A DNA stretch of 64,000 nucleotides from Siphonodentalium dalli (taxonomy: Eukaryota > Mollusca > Scaphopoda > Gadilida > Siphonodentaliidae), in the NCBI GenBank assembly GCA_032622095.1, contig CP136064.1, positions 38,120,426-38,184,425 on the forward strand. The letters run 5' to 3'. Shown here one piece after another: positions 13,001 through 28,000 of this stretch. The notes beneath the pieces are model-generated. The model did not search any database. It was not told the origin of the DNA and worked only from the letters and a program-made list of their open reading frames with translations. The number at the start of each line of letters is the position of its first letter. Within the stretch, counting starts at the first letter, position 1. A program made the position numbers and the translations under genes.

Positions 13001-16000
13001 GATTGAACTAACTTTAAGAGGGTGCTAAAAACAAGATTGACACATGGTTAGTAACAATTCAATGAACTGTGACAGTATTGGTTTTTTATACATATATATC
13101 TACATATACATGTGACAAATTATAACAAAAATCAATAAAAAAAATCAATGAAAATGTGTATACTGTAAAACCTCTCCAAACCCTCTATAAACCGAAAATT
13201 GTCTGGTCCAGAATTCAATCTTGACAACTTCTCAGATTTAAACAATTTTGTAATGTAAGGCTAGACCTCTAACCGAATATCTCTATTATATTTTAAACTT
13301 ACAGCAAATCCACTTCCCTTGACCATGACCTGCAAGAGTATGTCGATAACACGCTGTCGCTCCACCATCCTATTGATAAAAATAAGACCAATGATGCAAA
13401 TTATAGTGAGCCATTTAACCTCTAGGCTGCTATATGTCTGTACTGAGTAAAGAGATAAAATGCCACGTTGTGTGCATTATGTCTGTACGGAGTAAAGACC
13501 TACATCAGAACACCAGAAATCAATTATGACAGGAAGACAAAGGGGATGGCAGGAAGCCAGTCTTGCCAGAGTATGCCACCACCACAGTATATAACAGACT
13601 TTATTCATAATTTTTATCTTATTATTATGTAATATATGTGCATTGGAAATAAAATATCATATCCTATCCTAAGAAACATCAGCAATTAGTGTCTTGGAAT
13701 CAGGTTATTTCAACGTTTGAAACAGTGTATGATCTTAAAAGATTGTGTATGACAATAGCCTTTGGATGGAGTCAGTGTTGTATGGTTTTCATGATATTCC
13801 CGTTATATTTTTCCACTCAGGCTGGAAAATGGCCATGATATCAAAGTCCCAGAACAAGATATCATGATATCATTCAGCAATGAAGAGGTTAACAGGGAAT
13901 GGAAGTGTCAATGACACTGCAGCTCAACTTGGAAAGGGAATAATTTAATGTATTACAGTCAATGGAGCGATTAGGAATGTGGAAAGTTGAATTACTAATA
14001 CTAGTTTATCAACATGAAGAGATATATATATATAAAAGTAAAATCTAAGATGGTTGCTGGCGGCTATGTTTTCCAATAAAATTCAAAAACATTTGATAGC
14101 TTTAGTCATGCAAAAAGAGTAAAATCCAAGATAGCTGCCGGCGGCCATGTTTTTTGGCCAAATAACACCAAAATTACTTGTTCCCATCTACATGTCAATA
14201 TTTTCATCCATGACAAATTTCATGATGATCAGACGAACAGTACGACCTGTAGCCCGTGCTAATGTTTGAATTTTGAAATCCAAGATGGCCACTGGCGGCC
14301 ATGTTTTTTGTCCAAATGACCCCAAAATGACTAGTTCCCATCTACATTCCAATTTCAACAGCCATGACAATTTTCATGATGATCAGACTAAAGGTACGAC
14401 CTGTAGCCCGTGCTAAAGGATTTAGTCATATAAAGAGTAAAATCCAACATGGCTGCTGGCGGCCATGTTATTTGGCCGAATGACCCCAAAATGACTCGTT
14501 CCCATCTACATATCATTGTTAACATCCATGACAAATTTCATGATGATCTGACCAAAGGTACGACCTGTAGCCCGTGCTAAAGGATTTAGTCATGCAAAGA
14601 GTAAAATCTAAGATGGCTGCTGGCGGCCATGTTTTTTGGCCGAATGACCCCACAATGACTCATTCCCATCTACATGTCATTGTTAACATCCATGACAAAT
14701 TTCATGATGATCTGACCAAAGGTATGACCTGTAGCCCGTGATAAAGGATTTTGTCATGCAAAGAGTAAAATCCAAGATGGCTGCCGACGGCCATGTTTTT
14801 TGGCCGAATGACCCCAAAATTACTCGTTCCCATCTACAAGTCAATATTAACACCCACGACAAATTTCATGATGATCAGATGAACAGAACGACCTGTAACC
14901 CTTGATAATGGATTGAATTCTGAAATCCAAGATGGCCACTGGCGGCCATGTTTTTTGTCCAAATGACACCAAAATGACTCGTTCCAATCTACATTCCAAT
15001 TTCAACAGCCATGACAAATTTTATGATGATCAGACTAAAGGTACGACCTGTAGCCCGTGCCAAAGGATTTAGTCGTACAAAGAGTAAAATCCAAGATTGC
15101 TGCTGGCGACCATGTTTTTTGGCCGAATGACCCCAAAAGACTCGTTCCCATCTACATATCATTGTTAACATCCATGACAAATTTCATGATGATCTGACCA
15201 AAGGTACGACCTGTAGCCCGTGCTAAAGGATTTAGTCATGCAAAGAGTAAAATCTAAGATGGCTGCTGGCGGCCATGTTTTTTGGCGGAATGACCCCAAA
15301 ATTACTCGTTCCCATCTACATATCAATATTAACATCCATGACAAATTTCATGATGATCAGATGAACAGTACGACCTGTAGCCCGTGCTAATGAATTGAAT
15401 TTTGAAATCCAAGATGGCCACTGGCGGCCATGTTTTTTGTCCAAATGACACCAAAATGACTCGTTCCCATCTACATTCCAATTTCAACAGCCATGACAAA
15501 TTTTATGATGATCTGACTAAAGGTACGACCTGTAGCTTGTGCTAAAGGATTTAGTCATACAAAGAGTAAAATCCAAGATGGCTGCTGGCGGCCATGTTTT
15601 TTGGCCGAATGGCCCCAAAATGACTCGTTCACATCTACATGTCATTGTTAACATCCATGACAAATTTCATGATGATCTGACCAAAGGTACGACCTGTAGC
15701 CCGTGCTAAAGGATTTAGTCATGCAAAGAGACAAATCTAAGATGGCTGCCAGCGACCATGTTTTTTGGCCGAATGACTCCAAAATTACTCGTTCCCATCT
15801 ACATGTCATTGTTAACATCCATGACAAATTTCATGATGATCTGACCAAAGGTACGACCTGTAGCCCGTGCTAAAGGATTTAGTCATGCAAAGAGTAAAAT
15901 CTAAGATGGCTGCTGGCGGCCATGTTTTTTGGCCGAATGACCCCACAATGACTCATTCCCATCTACATGTCATTGTTAACATCCATGACAAATTTCATGA

Positions 16001-19000
16001 TGATCTGACCAAAGGTATGACCTGTAGCCCGTGATAAAGGATTTTGTCATGCAAAGAGTAAAATCCAAGATGGCTGCCGACGGCCATGTTTTTTGGCCGA
16101 ATGACCCCAAAATTACTCGTTTCCCATCTACAAGTCAATATTAACACCCACGACAAATTTCATGATGATCAGATGAACAGAACGACCTGTAACCCTTGAT
16201 AATGGATTGAATTCTGAAATCCAAGATGGCCACTGGCGGCCATGTTTTTTGTCCAAATGACACCAAAATGACTCGTTCCAATCTACATTCCAATTTCAAC
16301 AGCCATGACAAATTTTATGATGATCAGACTAAAGGTACGACCTGTAGCCCGTGCCAAAGGATTTAGTCGTACAAAGAGTAAAATCCAAGATTGCTGCTGG
16401 CGACCATGTTTTTTGGCCGAATGACCCCAAAATGACTCGTTCCCATCTACATATCATTGTTAACATCCATGACAAATTTCATGATGATCTGACCAAAGGT
16501 ACGACCTGTAGCCCGTGCTAAAGGATTTAGTCATGCAAAGAGTAAAATCTAAGATGGCTGCTGGCGGCCATGTTTTTTGGCGGAATGACCCCAAAATTAC
16601 TCGTTCCCATCTACATATCAATATTAACATCCATGACAAATTTCATGATGATCAGATGAACAGTACGACCTGTAGCCCGTGCTAATGAATTGAATTTTGA
16701 AATCCAAGATGGCCACTGGCGGCCATGTTTTTTGTCCAAATGACACCAAAATGACTCGTTCCCATCTACATTCCAATTTCAACAGCCATGACAAATTTTA
16801 TGATGATCTGACTAAAGGTACGACCTGTAGCTTGTGCTAAAGGATTTAGTCATACAAAGAGTAAAATCCAAGATGGCTGCTGGCGGCCATGTTTTTGGCC
16901 GAATGGCCCCAAAATGACTCGTTCACATCTACATGTCATTGTTAACATCCATGACAAATTTCATGATGATCTGACCAAAGGTACGACCTGTAGCCCGTGC
17001 TAAAGGATTTAGTCATGCAAAGAGTAAAATCTAAGATGGCTGCCAGCGGCCATGTTTTTTGGCCGAATGACTCCAAAATTACTCGTTCCCATCTACATGT
17101 CAATATTAATATCCACGACAAATTTCATGATGATCAGACGAACAGTACGACCTGTAGCCCGTGCTAATGGATTGAATTTAGAAATCCAAGATGGCCACTG
17201 GTGGCCATGTTTTTTTTCCGAATGACCCCAAAATGAATTGTTCCGGTCTAAATGTTGATGTCAACAGCTATGACAAATTTCATAATGATCTGACCAGAGG
17301 TACGACCTGTAGCCTGTATTGTTGACGCATCACGTACACACGCACACACGGACGACGGACGACAAAGCCATGGCAATAGCTCAAACTTTACAAAGTAAAG
17401 TTGAGCTAAAAATGTAATAAAACTGCGTTTCAACAATATTTAAAAATAAACTAATTTCTCAATGAAAAAGACAGAATCTGTTAATGTCTATCACTGTGAT
17501 ATAAATAATTCTGCAAGCCTTGAAATAGTGTCTGTCATTTGCAGAATGAGGTCCCCAGAGGGTGAATTTAGTGATGCTACCCCACATAGCGGGTTAGCAT
17601 CACCAAATTCACCCTCTGGGGACCTCATTCTGTTTACAACTCAGCAGAATGAGGTTCCCAGAGGGTGAATTTGGTGATGCTAACCCGATATGCGGGGTAG
17701 CATCACTAAATTCACCCTCTGGGGACCTCATTCTGCAAATGACAGGCACACTATTTCAAGGCTTGTAATTCTGTATGAACTTTCATAATTATTAACCATG
17801 GGTCAGGGACAAGCCTAGAGGATGATTTCAAAGATATCTTCTCCCTGAAATGTGCCACTTCTCGGACATGCCTTGAAATAGCGTGCCTGTCATTTGCAGA
17901 ATGAGGTCCCCAGAGGGTGAATTTAGTGATGCTACCCCGCATAGCGGGTTAGCATCACCAAATTAACCCTCTGGGAACCTCATTCTGCAAATGACAGACA
18001 CGCTATTTCAAGGCTTGGACTTCTCCCTATTTTCTCCCTATCATGTCTCTCTCATATACCAGTGTGTATAATGTATATTATCAAACAGAATATTTACGTG
18101 CGCTCGCGCAACAGTATGGCGATCAGTCAGATTCGTAAGTGTCACCCTACCGATTTCACTCCATGACGTCACCCTTACGCAGTACATGCCGGCGACGTTA
18201 CGGAGTAGATTATGAGTTGACGCCCTTGGCACTGACTTCCGTTACTAGCTCGTTGCTATATAAACAAACCAGCGATGTGGCTTTTGTCGAAAATTGACAG
18301 TCAGTACATTCGCTCTGTATACATGTACTTTCAGAAAATACAAAACACCACAACGTTATACCCCACCAATGTCAGTGTCTCGATATCATTTGACAAAATT
18401 TCTTGACATGAAACCGTGACAGACACGGCGTGAAATACATCGCATTGAGTAAACAATTTCCCATTGTTTCAATTCAACTTCAAGATCGCGGTAAAATCAA
18501 AACACCGCAATTTGTAAGTGGTAAACATCTGAAAAATACATCAGGTACATGCAGAAACTATTTGTTGTGCATATTTATTTCTATTTGAGGTGGCAATTGT
18601 TCATGTTTATCAGTATTTTTAACGATAAGAGCGATGGTAATTGGGGGACTATATTTTATCTAGCGCATTAAATTTAAAATAAAAAGTCGTGAATTGGCTG
18701 AGTGTTTTCTATGGCCGCACATTTCGTTGATAATTACGAGCCATTTGTTCGTCTAAATAACATTTTTAAGTTCGAAGAGCATTAGAATGGGGATAACAGA
18801 GTGGTGTTTTGTGATTTCGGAAAGGTACATGGCGAATATACTGTGGCAAATACCCGTTAATGGGCTCCGGCTCCGCCGTCGCCCATTATCTAATTTTGCC
18901 ACAGTATATTAGCGATGTTCCTTTCCGAAATCACAAAACACCACACTGTTATCCCCTAAATAAAATTATAGAAGATTGTAATTGTCTTTTTTTGCTAACA

Positions 19001-22000
19001 TTAAATTAAATTAAATTAAATAAATTAAGTAAAATACAGTGAAATTATTTTTTTAATTATTTTTTATTACATTTTTGCGCACGTTGGCATCTCTCTGAGT
19101 GCATTCTAGTTTAAACTGTATTTACTAATAATAATGGTGTCCTTTTTCATAATAATTGTTTATAAATGGGCTATTGTATAGCATAATTCTTATTGGATCA
19201 TAGAGTGGTGATGTTGGGGGGGGGGGGGGGCATAATTCTTATTGGATCATAGAATGGTGATGTTGGGGGGGGGGGGGCATAATTCTTATTGGATCATAGA
19301 GTGGTGATGTTGGGGGGGGCATAATTCTTATTGGATCATAGAGTGGTGATGTTGGGGGGGGGCATAATTCTTATTGGATCATAGAGTGGTGATGTTGGGG
19401 GGGGGGGCATAATTCTTATTGGATCATAGAGTGGTGATGTTGGGGGGGGGGGGGCATAATTCTTATTGGATCATAGAGTGGTGATGTTGGGGTGTAATTG
19501 AACTTGAGTGACTATAACTTCTCCTTGATAACTGTCCATTCCTCCTGAATAATTAAACAGGGAGAAATGAATTCTCCCAATATGAAACCTCTAGGATGGT
19601 GTCCCTGCCATGGGTTTGTAAATTCTCCATATGGCTAGAATATTTGCATAATACAATAATATAAAGTTATTTTATAAAATGTTGTGTACAGTATGTGTTT
19701 TTCTTGTACGAGTCCAGGTTGTGGTGAAAACTCATATAGGACGCAGTGTCGAGTCCAATATGACTTTTCACCACAACCTGCACGAGTACAAGAAAAACTC
19801 ATACTGTACACGACATTGTATAATGACATTTTTATTATCCATCTGTATGTTTATCCAAATTTTGGGAATAAAACTTTAGTGGTTACTTTTGGTATTTGTC
19901 GGCACATAATTCTCTATAATAGCCTGTATTTGATCATCTGAAAGCATGATTTGGAACAGTAAACACGGAAATGGAAAAAAAAACTCAAAGCGGAAGTGAA
20001 ACATCTGCTAACTCCACCAGTGTTGCGCGCGCATCACAATTTCACCGATTCATTTTGCAATAGTTAATTCGTGACGTCACGGAGTCCCAATAAAAAGTGA
20101 TATTGCACACTTGGGAGTCCAATATGACATTCGGGAGTACAATATGAATTTTTCCCGGACTATCACGTGGCGGCTTTTGCCCAATCGGAAATGGTGTTAG
20201 TTAAGGGATGGATAATAATACTTTTTATAATAATGATACATGTAGTGATAAGCAAACAGTTTAGTTAATGTCTTGAGAGTCAAATAATATTTTCAAATAA
20301 TGTTTCATACAATTCTCACAGGAAGTGGGGAAAACAACTTACCCTTCATTTGTGGAAAATTCTGGCTCTTCAAAAGCCTACAAGAAAGACATGAAATGTA
20401 TTGTTTATCCCTTTCTATATTAAACAGATTCACTCATTCAGTTATGAAAGTATACATTGGAATTGTCTATTAGTCTTGCTCGTCAATGAGTATTTAGTAT
20501 AGAAAGGGTTAAAGTATAAAATGTTAAATTCAATCACTGTTTTGAGATGTCAAATTTCAAGAAGCTATTTAAAACATACTTTCTGCATAGGGACAAATAT
20601 CATGTTACCATGTATATAATGTCATCAAAATGGCCCCGCCTACTATAGCAAATATTGCCGCAGAGCACACATAACAACAGCAGATTTATTGTGAGCATAG
20701 CATCAGAGAGAATACAACTGGTCTGAAGTGATGAATTTTATTAATTACATTGATTCGTCGTTGTTAATAATTCTGTTTGTATGACTTAATTGTTATGATA
20801 CTCAGTTTATTTGCAAAAAAAATTAACTCACGGATCGAATGTCATATATGACGTATTCACCCTCCAAAGTGTTAAGCCAAATTTATTTATTTATATTATT
20901 TTGAGAATAAAGTAGGGTTAAGCCAAATTTATTATATTATTTTGAGAATAAAGCAAAACTTACAATAGATAGAACATTGAGGAACTCTCTTGTATCAAAC
21001 TGCAGCAGAGCTCTCAAGTAAGGAAATGACGACTCATCTGCAAAAAAAAACGTTAAGGCCATTAAAATAAACTTAGAGGTGGGACAGTCCCAGTGGGACT
21101 AAGGGTACCCCCCCCCCACCGCAGTGCAATTGGGCTACATTAAGGGTAGCCATATTAACATAATTGTTTTTTTGGAAAAATACATAAGGAATATATGCTT
21201 GGACAAAATTATTGCAAAACATTTTTATATCGAAAGTGGGGATAACTCCACTAAAAATCAATAATTGTAGGTTTGCATTGTGGTAAATATCTGTGCCAGA
21301 TCGATAAACGTAGGTTTGCATTGTGGTAAATATCTGTGCCAGATCGATAATCGTAGGTTTGCATTGTGGTAAATATCTGTGCCAGATCGATAAACGTAGG
21401 TTTGCATTGTGGTAAATATCTGTGCCAGATCGATAATCGTAGGTTTGCATTGTGGTAAATATCTGTGCCAGATCGATAAACGTAGGTTTGCATTGTGGTA
21501 AATATCTGTGCCAGATCGATAATCGTAGGTTTGCATTGTGGTAAATATCTGTGCCAGATCGATAATCGTTGGTTTGCATTGTGGTAAATATCTGTGCCAG
21601 ATCGATAAACGTAGGTTTGCATTGTGGTAAATATCTGTGCCAGATCGATAATCGTAGGTTTGCATTGTGGTAAATATCTGTGCCAGATCGATAATCGTAG
21701 GTTTGCATTGTGGTAAAATATCTGTGCCAAGTTTTTAAAAAATTGACAAGAAAATGTAGGGATACAAGCTCAGACAAAACTATGCATGTTGCGAAAAATT
21801 TCTAAGTAAAAATAGGGGGATAACTCTGCTAAACAAAAGTCAGGCGGATCTCATAATCGCAGGTGCAAAGGTTCCCTTGGTACTAAATATCTGTGCCAAG
21901 TTTTAAAAACAATGATTGAAAAGTGTAGAAATAAAAGCTTGGACAAAGTTGCATCCACGCCCCGAGGGACAGATGGACTCACAACCTCATTCCTATATAC

Positions 22001-25000
22001 ACCCCTCATAACTTTGTTATGTTGGATAATATTCTTATTACATGTCTATCAACGTAAATCGCATGATCGCACGAGTTTCCGGGCGTGTGATAATTCTCAG
22101 AATCGCACTAGTGCAATCTGTCGACGTAACTATTTCATTCAGTGTTGTTAGACTGGTTCTCGCCGTTACTATTTTTACTTTTTCAATCAAGACAATAAAG
22201 AAACAATAAGCGATCAATCGATGAGATGATTCATTCATGTAGTTTCATTTCAAGAATATGTTTGTCGAGGCACAGAATTTAATTTCAAATGCATCATTAA
22301 AGATGGGTCAAGGTCACTCGCGGATAGACGGGCTCCCTGTCTGATTGTTGCGTTAACCCTAAAATGCCGTTAAAACTCGATTAAATTCATATTTTCTGTA
22401 CCGGAGATGTACGATTGTGAGTCAACTTACTATGATACGGAGATATGTAATAAAAATAGAACCGCATGAGTGTCTGGATTTTGAACAATTTTCCTGCCAC
22501 CCATAGTATCTTATGCGCCGCAGGAAGTAGACTGAACCCACCTCCCATAGTATCTTATGCGCCGCAGGCGCTGGAGACTAATGCTACTGCCCACATAAAT
22601 AATATGTATAAGGTGGCCTGCCCACAACCCCATCCCGCCACCCATAGTATCTTATGCGCCGCAGGCGCTGGAGACTAATGCTACTGCCCACAAATCTCGT
22701 GCGATAATTTCGTCAAAATCCAGACACTCATGCAGTTCTATCTATTTATCACACAAAATTAAATAATTATTCTAACCTGTGCCTGGCTTTAAATTTGGAG
22801 TGTGTAAACAGGTGATACATTTGAGAACCTGTAAATTAAAAATAAAGAAAGAATATGCAGAAAATCTGAATATTTTATAAATAATGTATTCAAGGCTGCA
22901 TGAAGATCAACAACAAGATCAACACAGCCGCTACATCTGATAAATGACTCACTACAGTCAAATTCTTTGCTCAGAAAACTAGCGGGCACATCATACTATG
23001 TCATAATGTCATGGTTTGATTGCAACATAATGCAACGAATTACACAGATATGTATACAATTAACGTCATTTTTTGATGGATCTATGAGAGTATAGATGTG
23101 TCAGATGACCCAACAACCTACTGTATAATTATGCGAAGATCCATTGAAAAAATTACATTGATAATTACAATAAAGAAACTTACTTTCAACTATCTAGTAT
23201 GAATTCCTCTCAGAAAATTCATTGATAAAACAATATTTTCCATTGGACGATCTCAGAGTTTAGTTAATGGGCCGAAAATTAATTGGTCAAAATTGACAAT
23301 ACCAAGCAGACATTCAGAAAATAAATACCAGAAACATGCCTATATGAGCGTATATGGGTGAGGTCAAGGTCAAGTCAAGGACACAGTCGCACGTGAAATT
23401 GGAACTGCCCATATTGTTCGCGGGATCAAAGTAGGCCTAATACCAAATTTGAGTCGGATCGGTCGAGGTCCAGAAACATGCCTATATGAGCATAATTGGG
23501 CGAGGTCAAGGTCAAGGAGACCGTCACTAGTGAAATTTGACCCACTCATATTGTTCCCAGGATCTAAGTAGGCCCACATACCAAATTTGAGTTGGATCAG
23601 TAGAGCAGTTTTCGAGTCTATAACATGCACACATATCCACAGACAGAAGTTCCAAAATATTTAATAGATTAACTTATATTTTCGGTGACAAACTGCTCAT
23701 AGCAAAGAAAATACAGCCACAAACAATTCTTGTTGCATACTATTTGTGCATTTAAAGTGATGCAGGAACATATATATAATTATCGACACACCCAGAGGTA
23801 AACAAAATCCTGAAGAAATGGTCCCTGATTACCTCCGGTGATAAGTTCACTCCCAAAGTAAACAAATATTCTGGTCATATTTTAAGCCCTCTTTTGGCAA
23901 ATGAAATACACGGCTGACTTTTGAGCATACATAGGAGCATTATAATAACATGGGCTCTGTCGATATGTTATGACAGAAGTATAGTAAACTATTTGAAGAA
24001 ACAGAAACACGCAACATAGTCATCAATTAAATTGTCAAATGTTTCTAATGTTGAGTTTTCGTGTTGTTTTATTACTTCGATTCTGCTGAAGTTGGAATTT
24101 AGGTTCCGTGCTATCGCATCATCTGTGACATCAAGTTGGCGATGTTTAGACTTGCCCAGTCTTATTAAAGTATTACTATGTGGTGTCACAACGATGGATA
24201 AGGTCGCGCACCAGCCTCTCGCTAATCAAAAGCACACATTTACAATAAAATTGAAAGTAGTTGTAATTATATCTGTATATTGACAACAATCTATTCAAAA
24301 TTGTGATATAGACAGGGACTGCAAGAATTGGTTATTACATAGGTCTGTGGCTAAATTAAATGGGCTATCCTTGAGAGATAAATTAAGCAAAAAAATAGGT
24401 ACATACCTCATTTTTCACTTGTGACACTATTTCTTCTGGAATGTCTCCGAGAGGGTATGCTCTACCAGCCAAACTACAGCTGCAGAAGTAATCATGATTA
24501 CTAGGTATGGTACTCATATAGTGATGTGTTGAAACGTAATGATGTATAAATCAAATTCAAAGAAAAGTACTTTGGCAGCACTCTAAGGACTTCAATATTA
24601 ATGTCGGGTCACCATAACAGAAAATGTGTTTACGATAAAACAAAATATTGTTTACATTGTACAAACAGACACCTAATGACCTAGATAATTGGTTATACCA
24701 ATTACATATAAAAGGCTTTACAAATATTATGTAAGGGATTTTTGAAAACATAGTAAATTTATGTTGGGAAATAGCCACAATTTGTCATAGTAAGGAACAA
24801 TACTAGATATGACTATCATCTGGCCTTAAAATATGGTGCTGGACATTTGCAGAATGAGGGTCATGGGGTCTCATTCTGCATGGCCTCATCTGCTATGGGA
24901 GACCTAGACACATATTTAGGTTCCCGTATGGTGATGTGCACCCATTGGGCACCTTGATTGTGCATTGTGTCGTCTGCCAATTCGGGGATAAAGAGAATTT

Positions 25001-28000
25001 AAATTTAAAAAAATGCAACTTTCAACATAAGTTTCTTTAAAAAATAACTAAACAAAACCTTGCTAATTTGATAATAAAGATACTTTCCAGAAAAGATGAG
25101 GCCTAAGCAGAATGAGGCCCCCAGAGAGTGAATTTAGTGTTGCTAACCCCATGGGGGTCCTCATTCTGCAAATGTCCGGCACCATATTTTCAGACCTGAC
25201 TACCATATGGTAAAATAAGTGAATACATACCTGATATATACAAGGAGTTTGTTGCCAAGCTTTATTTGTTGATCTGAATAAGAATTGTTGACATTTCAAG
25301 TGAAACAAAGTAAAGAATATACATGAACATACAAATGGAAAGACAAAATAAGCATATGAAATTAATAAGATTACAAAAGAAATGGACTGTGTCTGGACTG
25401 GAGTTACAATGCAAAATGCCTGCACAGAGTAAAAATTCACACCTGAGCTCGTTCGAATCCCAAAGTTATGTATATATGATATGGGAAGAGGTATCTCAAA
25501 ACATACCTATATAGCGCTTAAAATACGTGTTTTGCTTCTTATATTTTTTCGGTATATTTTAGATCATTTTCGTTGGTGCTGGCCCAATTCTTTTTATCAG
25601 CGGTCGTGTAAACACCTGTAGACCATGGGAATTAAATGAAGTTTTTAATATTTCATGTTAAGATAACGCAATATACCTTTTCCGATTCCAGAATTTCAAT
25701 GAATACAAATGGTTTAGTTTTTGCTCCGAGTCCGATTTTTTTGTGTTCGAATTGGTATATTTTATCACTAAAATGCATTTTTCTGGGACATATAATGTTC
25801 GCAGAAATATTTTATACTGGGAAAAATTCAAAAGCGAACATTGTTAGGTGTTTATTGAGTGCAAACCACCTAGTCCAAGTCTTCTTGTACTAAAACCAGC
25901 TAAGATATTGGTATGGCGAGATGCTGGTGTTTAGTCCAAGCCTGCCTGCATAGCATTCCTATGACATGACTTAAGCGTTAGTGACCCGCTCAAATAAAAC
26001 CACAATTATATGAAATAAAATATCACAATTGCGACAATAAACGGATATTTTCCTCAGAAGACATGCTATTTGATCTGAAACCCACATCAGTTGTGAATTG
26101 AAAGCGGTAATTTACTGTGAAAAGAGATATTTGTGACAATCAACCGGAATATTCTATGCGTAATTTAACATGAAAGTTAGATTACTATACACCATTATGA
26201 CCGTAAGATGTCACTCTTTCCGATGTATATAGCATCATGTATTGATTTGTTAGGTAAATCGAGTAAAATACATCACAAATTCCCGCCACAGATCCTGGGC
26301 GTAAGTCGTGTCATAGGAATGATATGCAGGTGGGCTTGGACTAAACACCAGCATCTCGCCATACCAATATCTTAGCTGGTTTTAGTACAAGAAGACTTGG
26401 ACTAAAACCACCATGTGGCTTTAAAAGCTTAATTGTTCATAAGGATGGTAAATTCACAAATTTCAAAGTCCAGCAAGAGCCAAAACTTAGGTAAGATTTA
26501 ATGGATAAACTGTGTAGTAAGTGGGTATCCTATCCCCCAAGCAGAACTATCATCACAACAAAGCACAATCAAATCAGATGATCTACACCCAACTTATAAG
26601 GTAAAATGTTTGTATAGACCGAAATTTCACAAATTTCCAATTCCAGCAAGGGTCATAACTCTGATATCAATGTACCCCATAATGAGTGGTTTCCTTTGAT
26701 CCAAGCTGGGCTTCCATTCAATCTTCAATTATTCAAATATTCAAATTGACAAAAAAAGTCAAAAATTTCCAAGTGTAGAAAGTGATGTAACTCTGGGAGG
26801 AATGAATGAACAAAATTTGTACTAAGTGGGTATCCTTTGATCCAAGCTGGACTATCACCACACCAAAGGAAATTAAAATCCAATACATCGCATCCAAGTT
26901 ACAAGGTGAAATGTTAGTACGGATGGACAGAGTCTTTATTCCTTGAATCTCCTCTGGGATCGGGAGCATAACAAGGTTTGTACATTGAATAATGCCCTCA
27001 CCAGTCAGTTGTTTCCCCGTAGAGTGTGCAGCTATCAGTTTGGTTAGCAGCTGTTCTAGTGGTGAAACATAGTCCCTCATTCCTTTGTTAAATACATAGA
27101 TAATAGCATCGTAGAGACCATGAGCCCAACAGAGACTTACCACCTGTAAATTAGATAAAAGTATTAATGCACCATTGAACAAGCTACGCATTCCAGAATC
27201 TGAAACATTTCAACATTCTTCCCATTTACCGCAGCTATAAATAGCTTTCCCTGGCAAATCCCCGCAGTATGATGTCACCATGCACATTTTGCATTAAAAA
27301 TAGTTTACAATTGACAGATATCTGCTTTCGTTTCGTTTTCGCGAATAACAAATTCAGTGCTATTGTAACTGTTGACATTCTTGGATGTACTTAATTCTAT
27401 TCTCCTTGCTGGGTATTAATGGTCAATTCTTAACTCTTCATAGATGATTTTTAGTGTTTAATTTGTTGTCGTAATATAAATTTGTAAACACTGTGGAATT
27501 AGTAGTCTTTTAATTTGTGACAGAAAATTAATTACGCTATTTTCAGCCATATGGCGAGGTTTACTGGAATTTGGGGTAGCTATATAGGAATTCCGACATT
27601 CACCTGATTGGCATCATCACTTTACTGTAAAATTTGTGATTGACTGACACAGAATCAGACTCGAATCCTTTGTTTCAAAAAAGCTAATGTCTTTAAGAAG
27701 GATAATTAAAACAAGTGGGTGAATTTTGAGTGCGAAAATTTTGCCAGGTCATCAGACAACATCAGGGCAATGGTACTTTTAAATTCCAAATAATAAAAGA
27801 TATATTTAACTCCAAATAAGTATTCACTGAAATGAACCTGTAATGACCTATCCTCATTTTTTATGGTTAGAATAAATAATTTATGTTATAGCTGCTTTAA
27901 ACAAAAATGCAAAGTCTAAATTTAATTTTCAGAAATGTTTACCATACGTCTCATTTACAATTTGGTTGTCATCTGGGTACTTTGTGTGTATGCACACCAA

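Noticed and set aside
18240-18300. TATA-like CTATATAAACAAACC as a promoter
   Set aside because: Inside a VPS8 intron next to foldback elements; no downstream gene recognised, and such motifs are frequent in AT-rich sequence.
21073-21777. 234-aa minus-strand ORF, the longest in the window
   Set aside because: It is produced by the 43-bp minisatellite, open in all three minus-strand frames, with no splice or homology support.
26733-27001. Extension of VPS8 exon 19 beyond GTGAGG (GEGIIQCTNLVML...)
   Set aside because: The extension runs into dispersed-repeat sequence, and only the GTGAGG donor gives the split Asp codon needed with exon 20.
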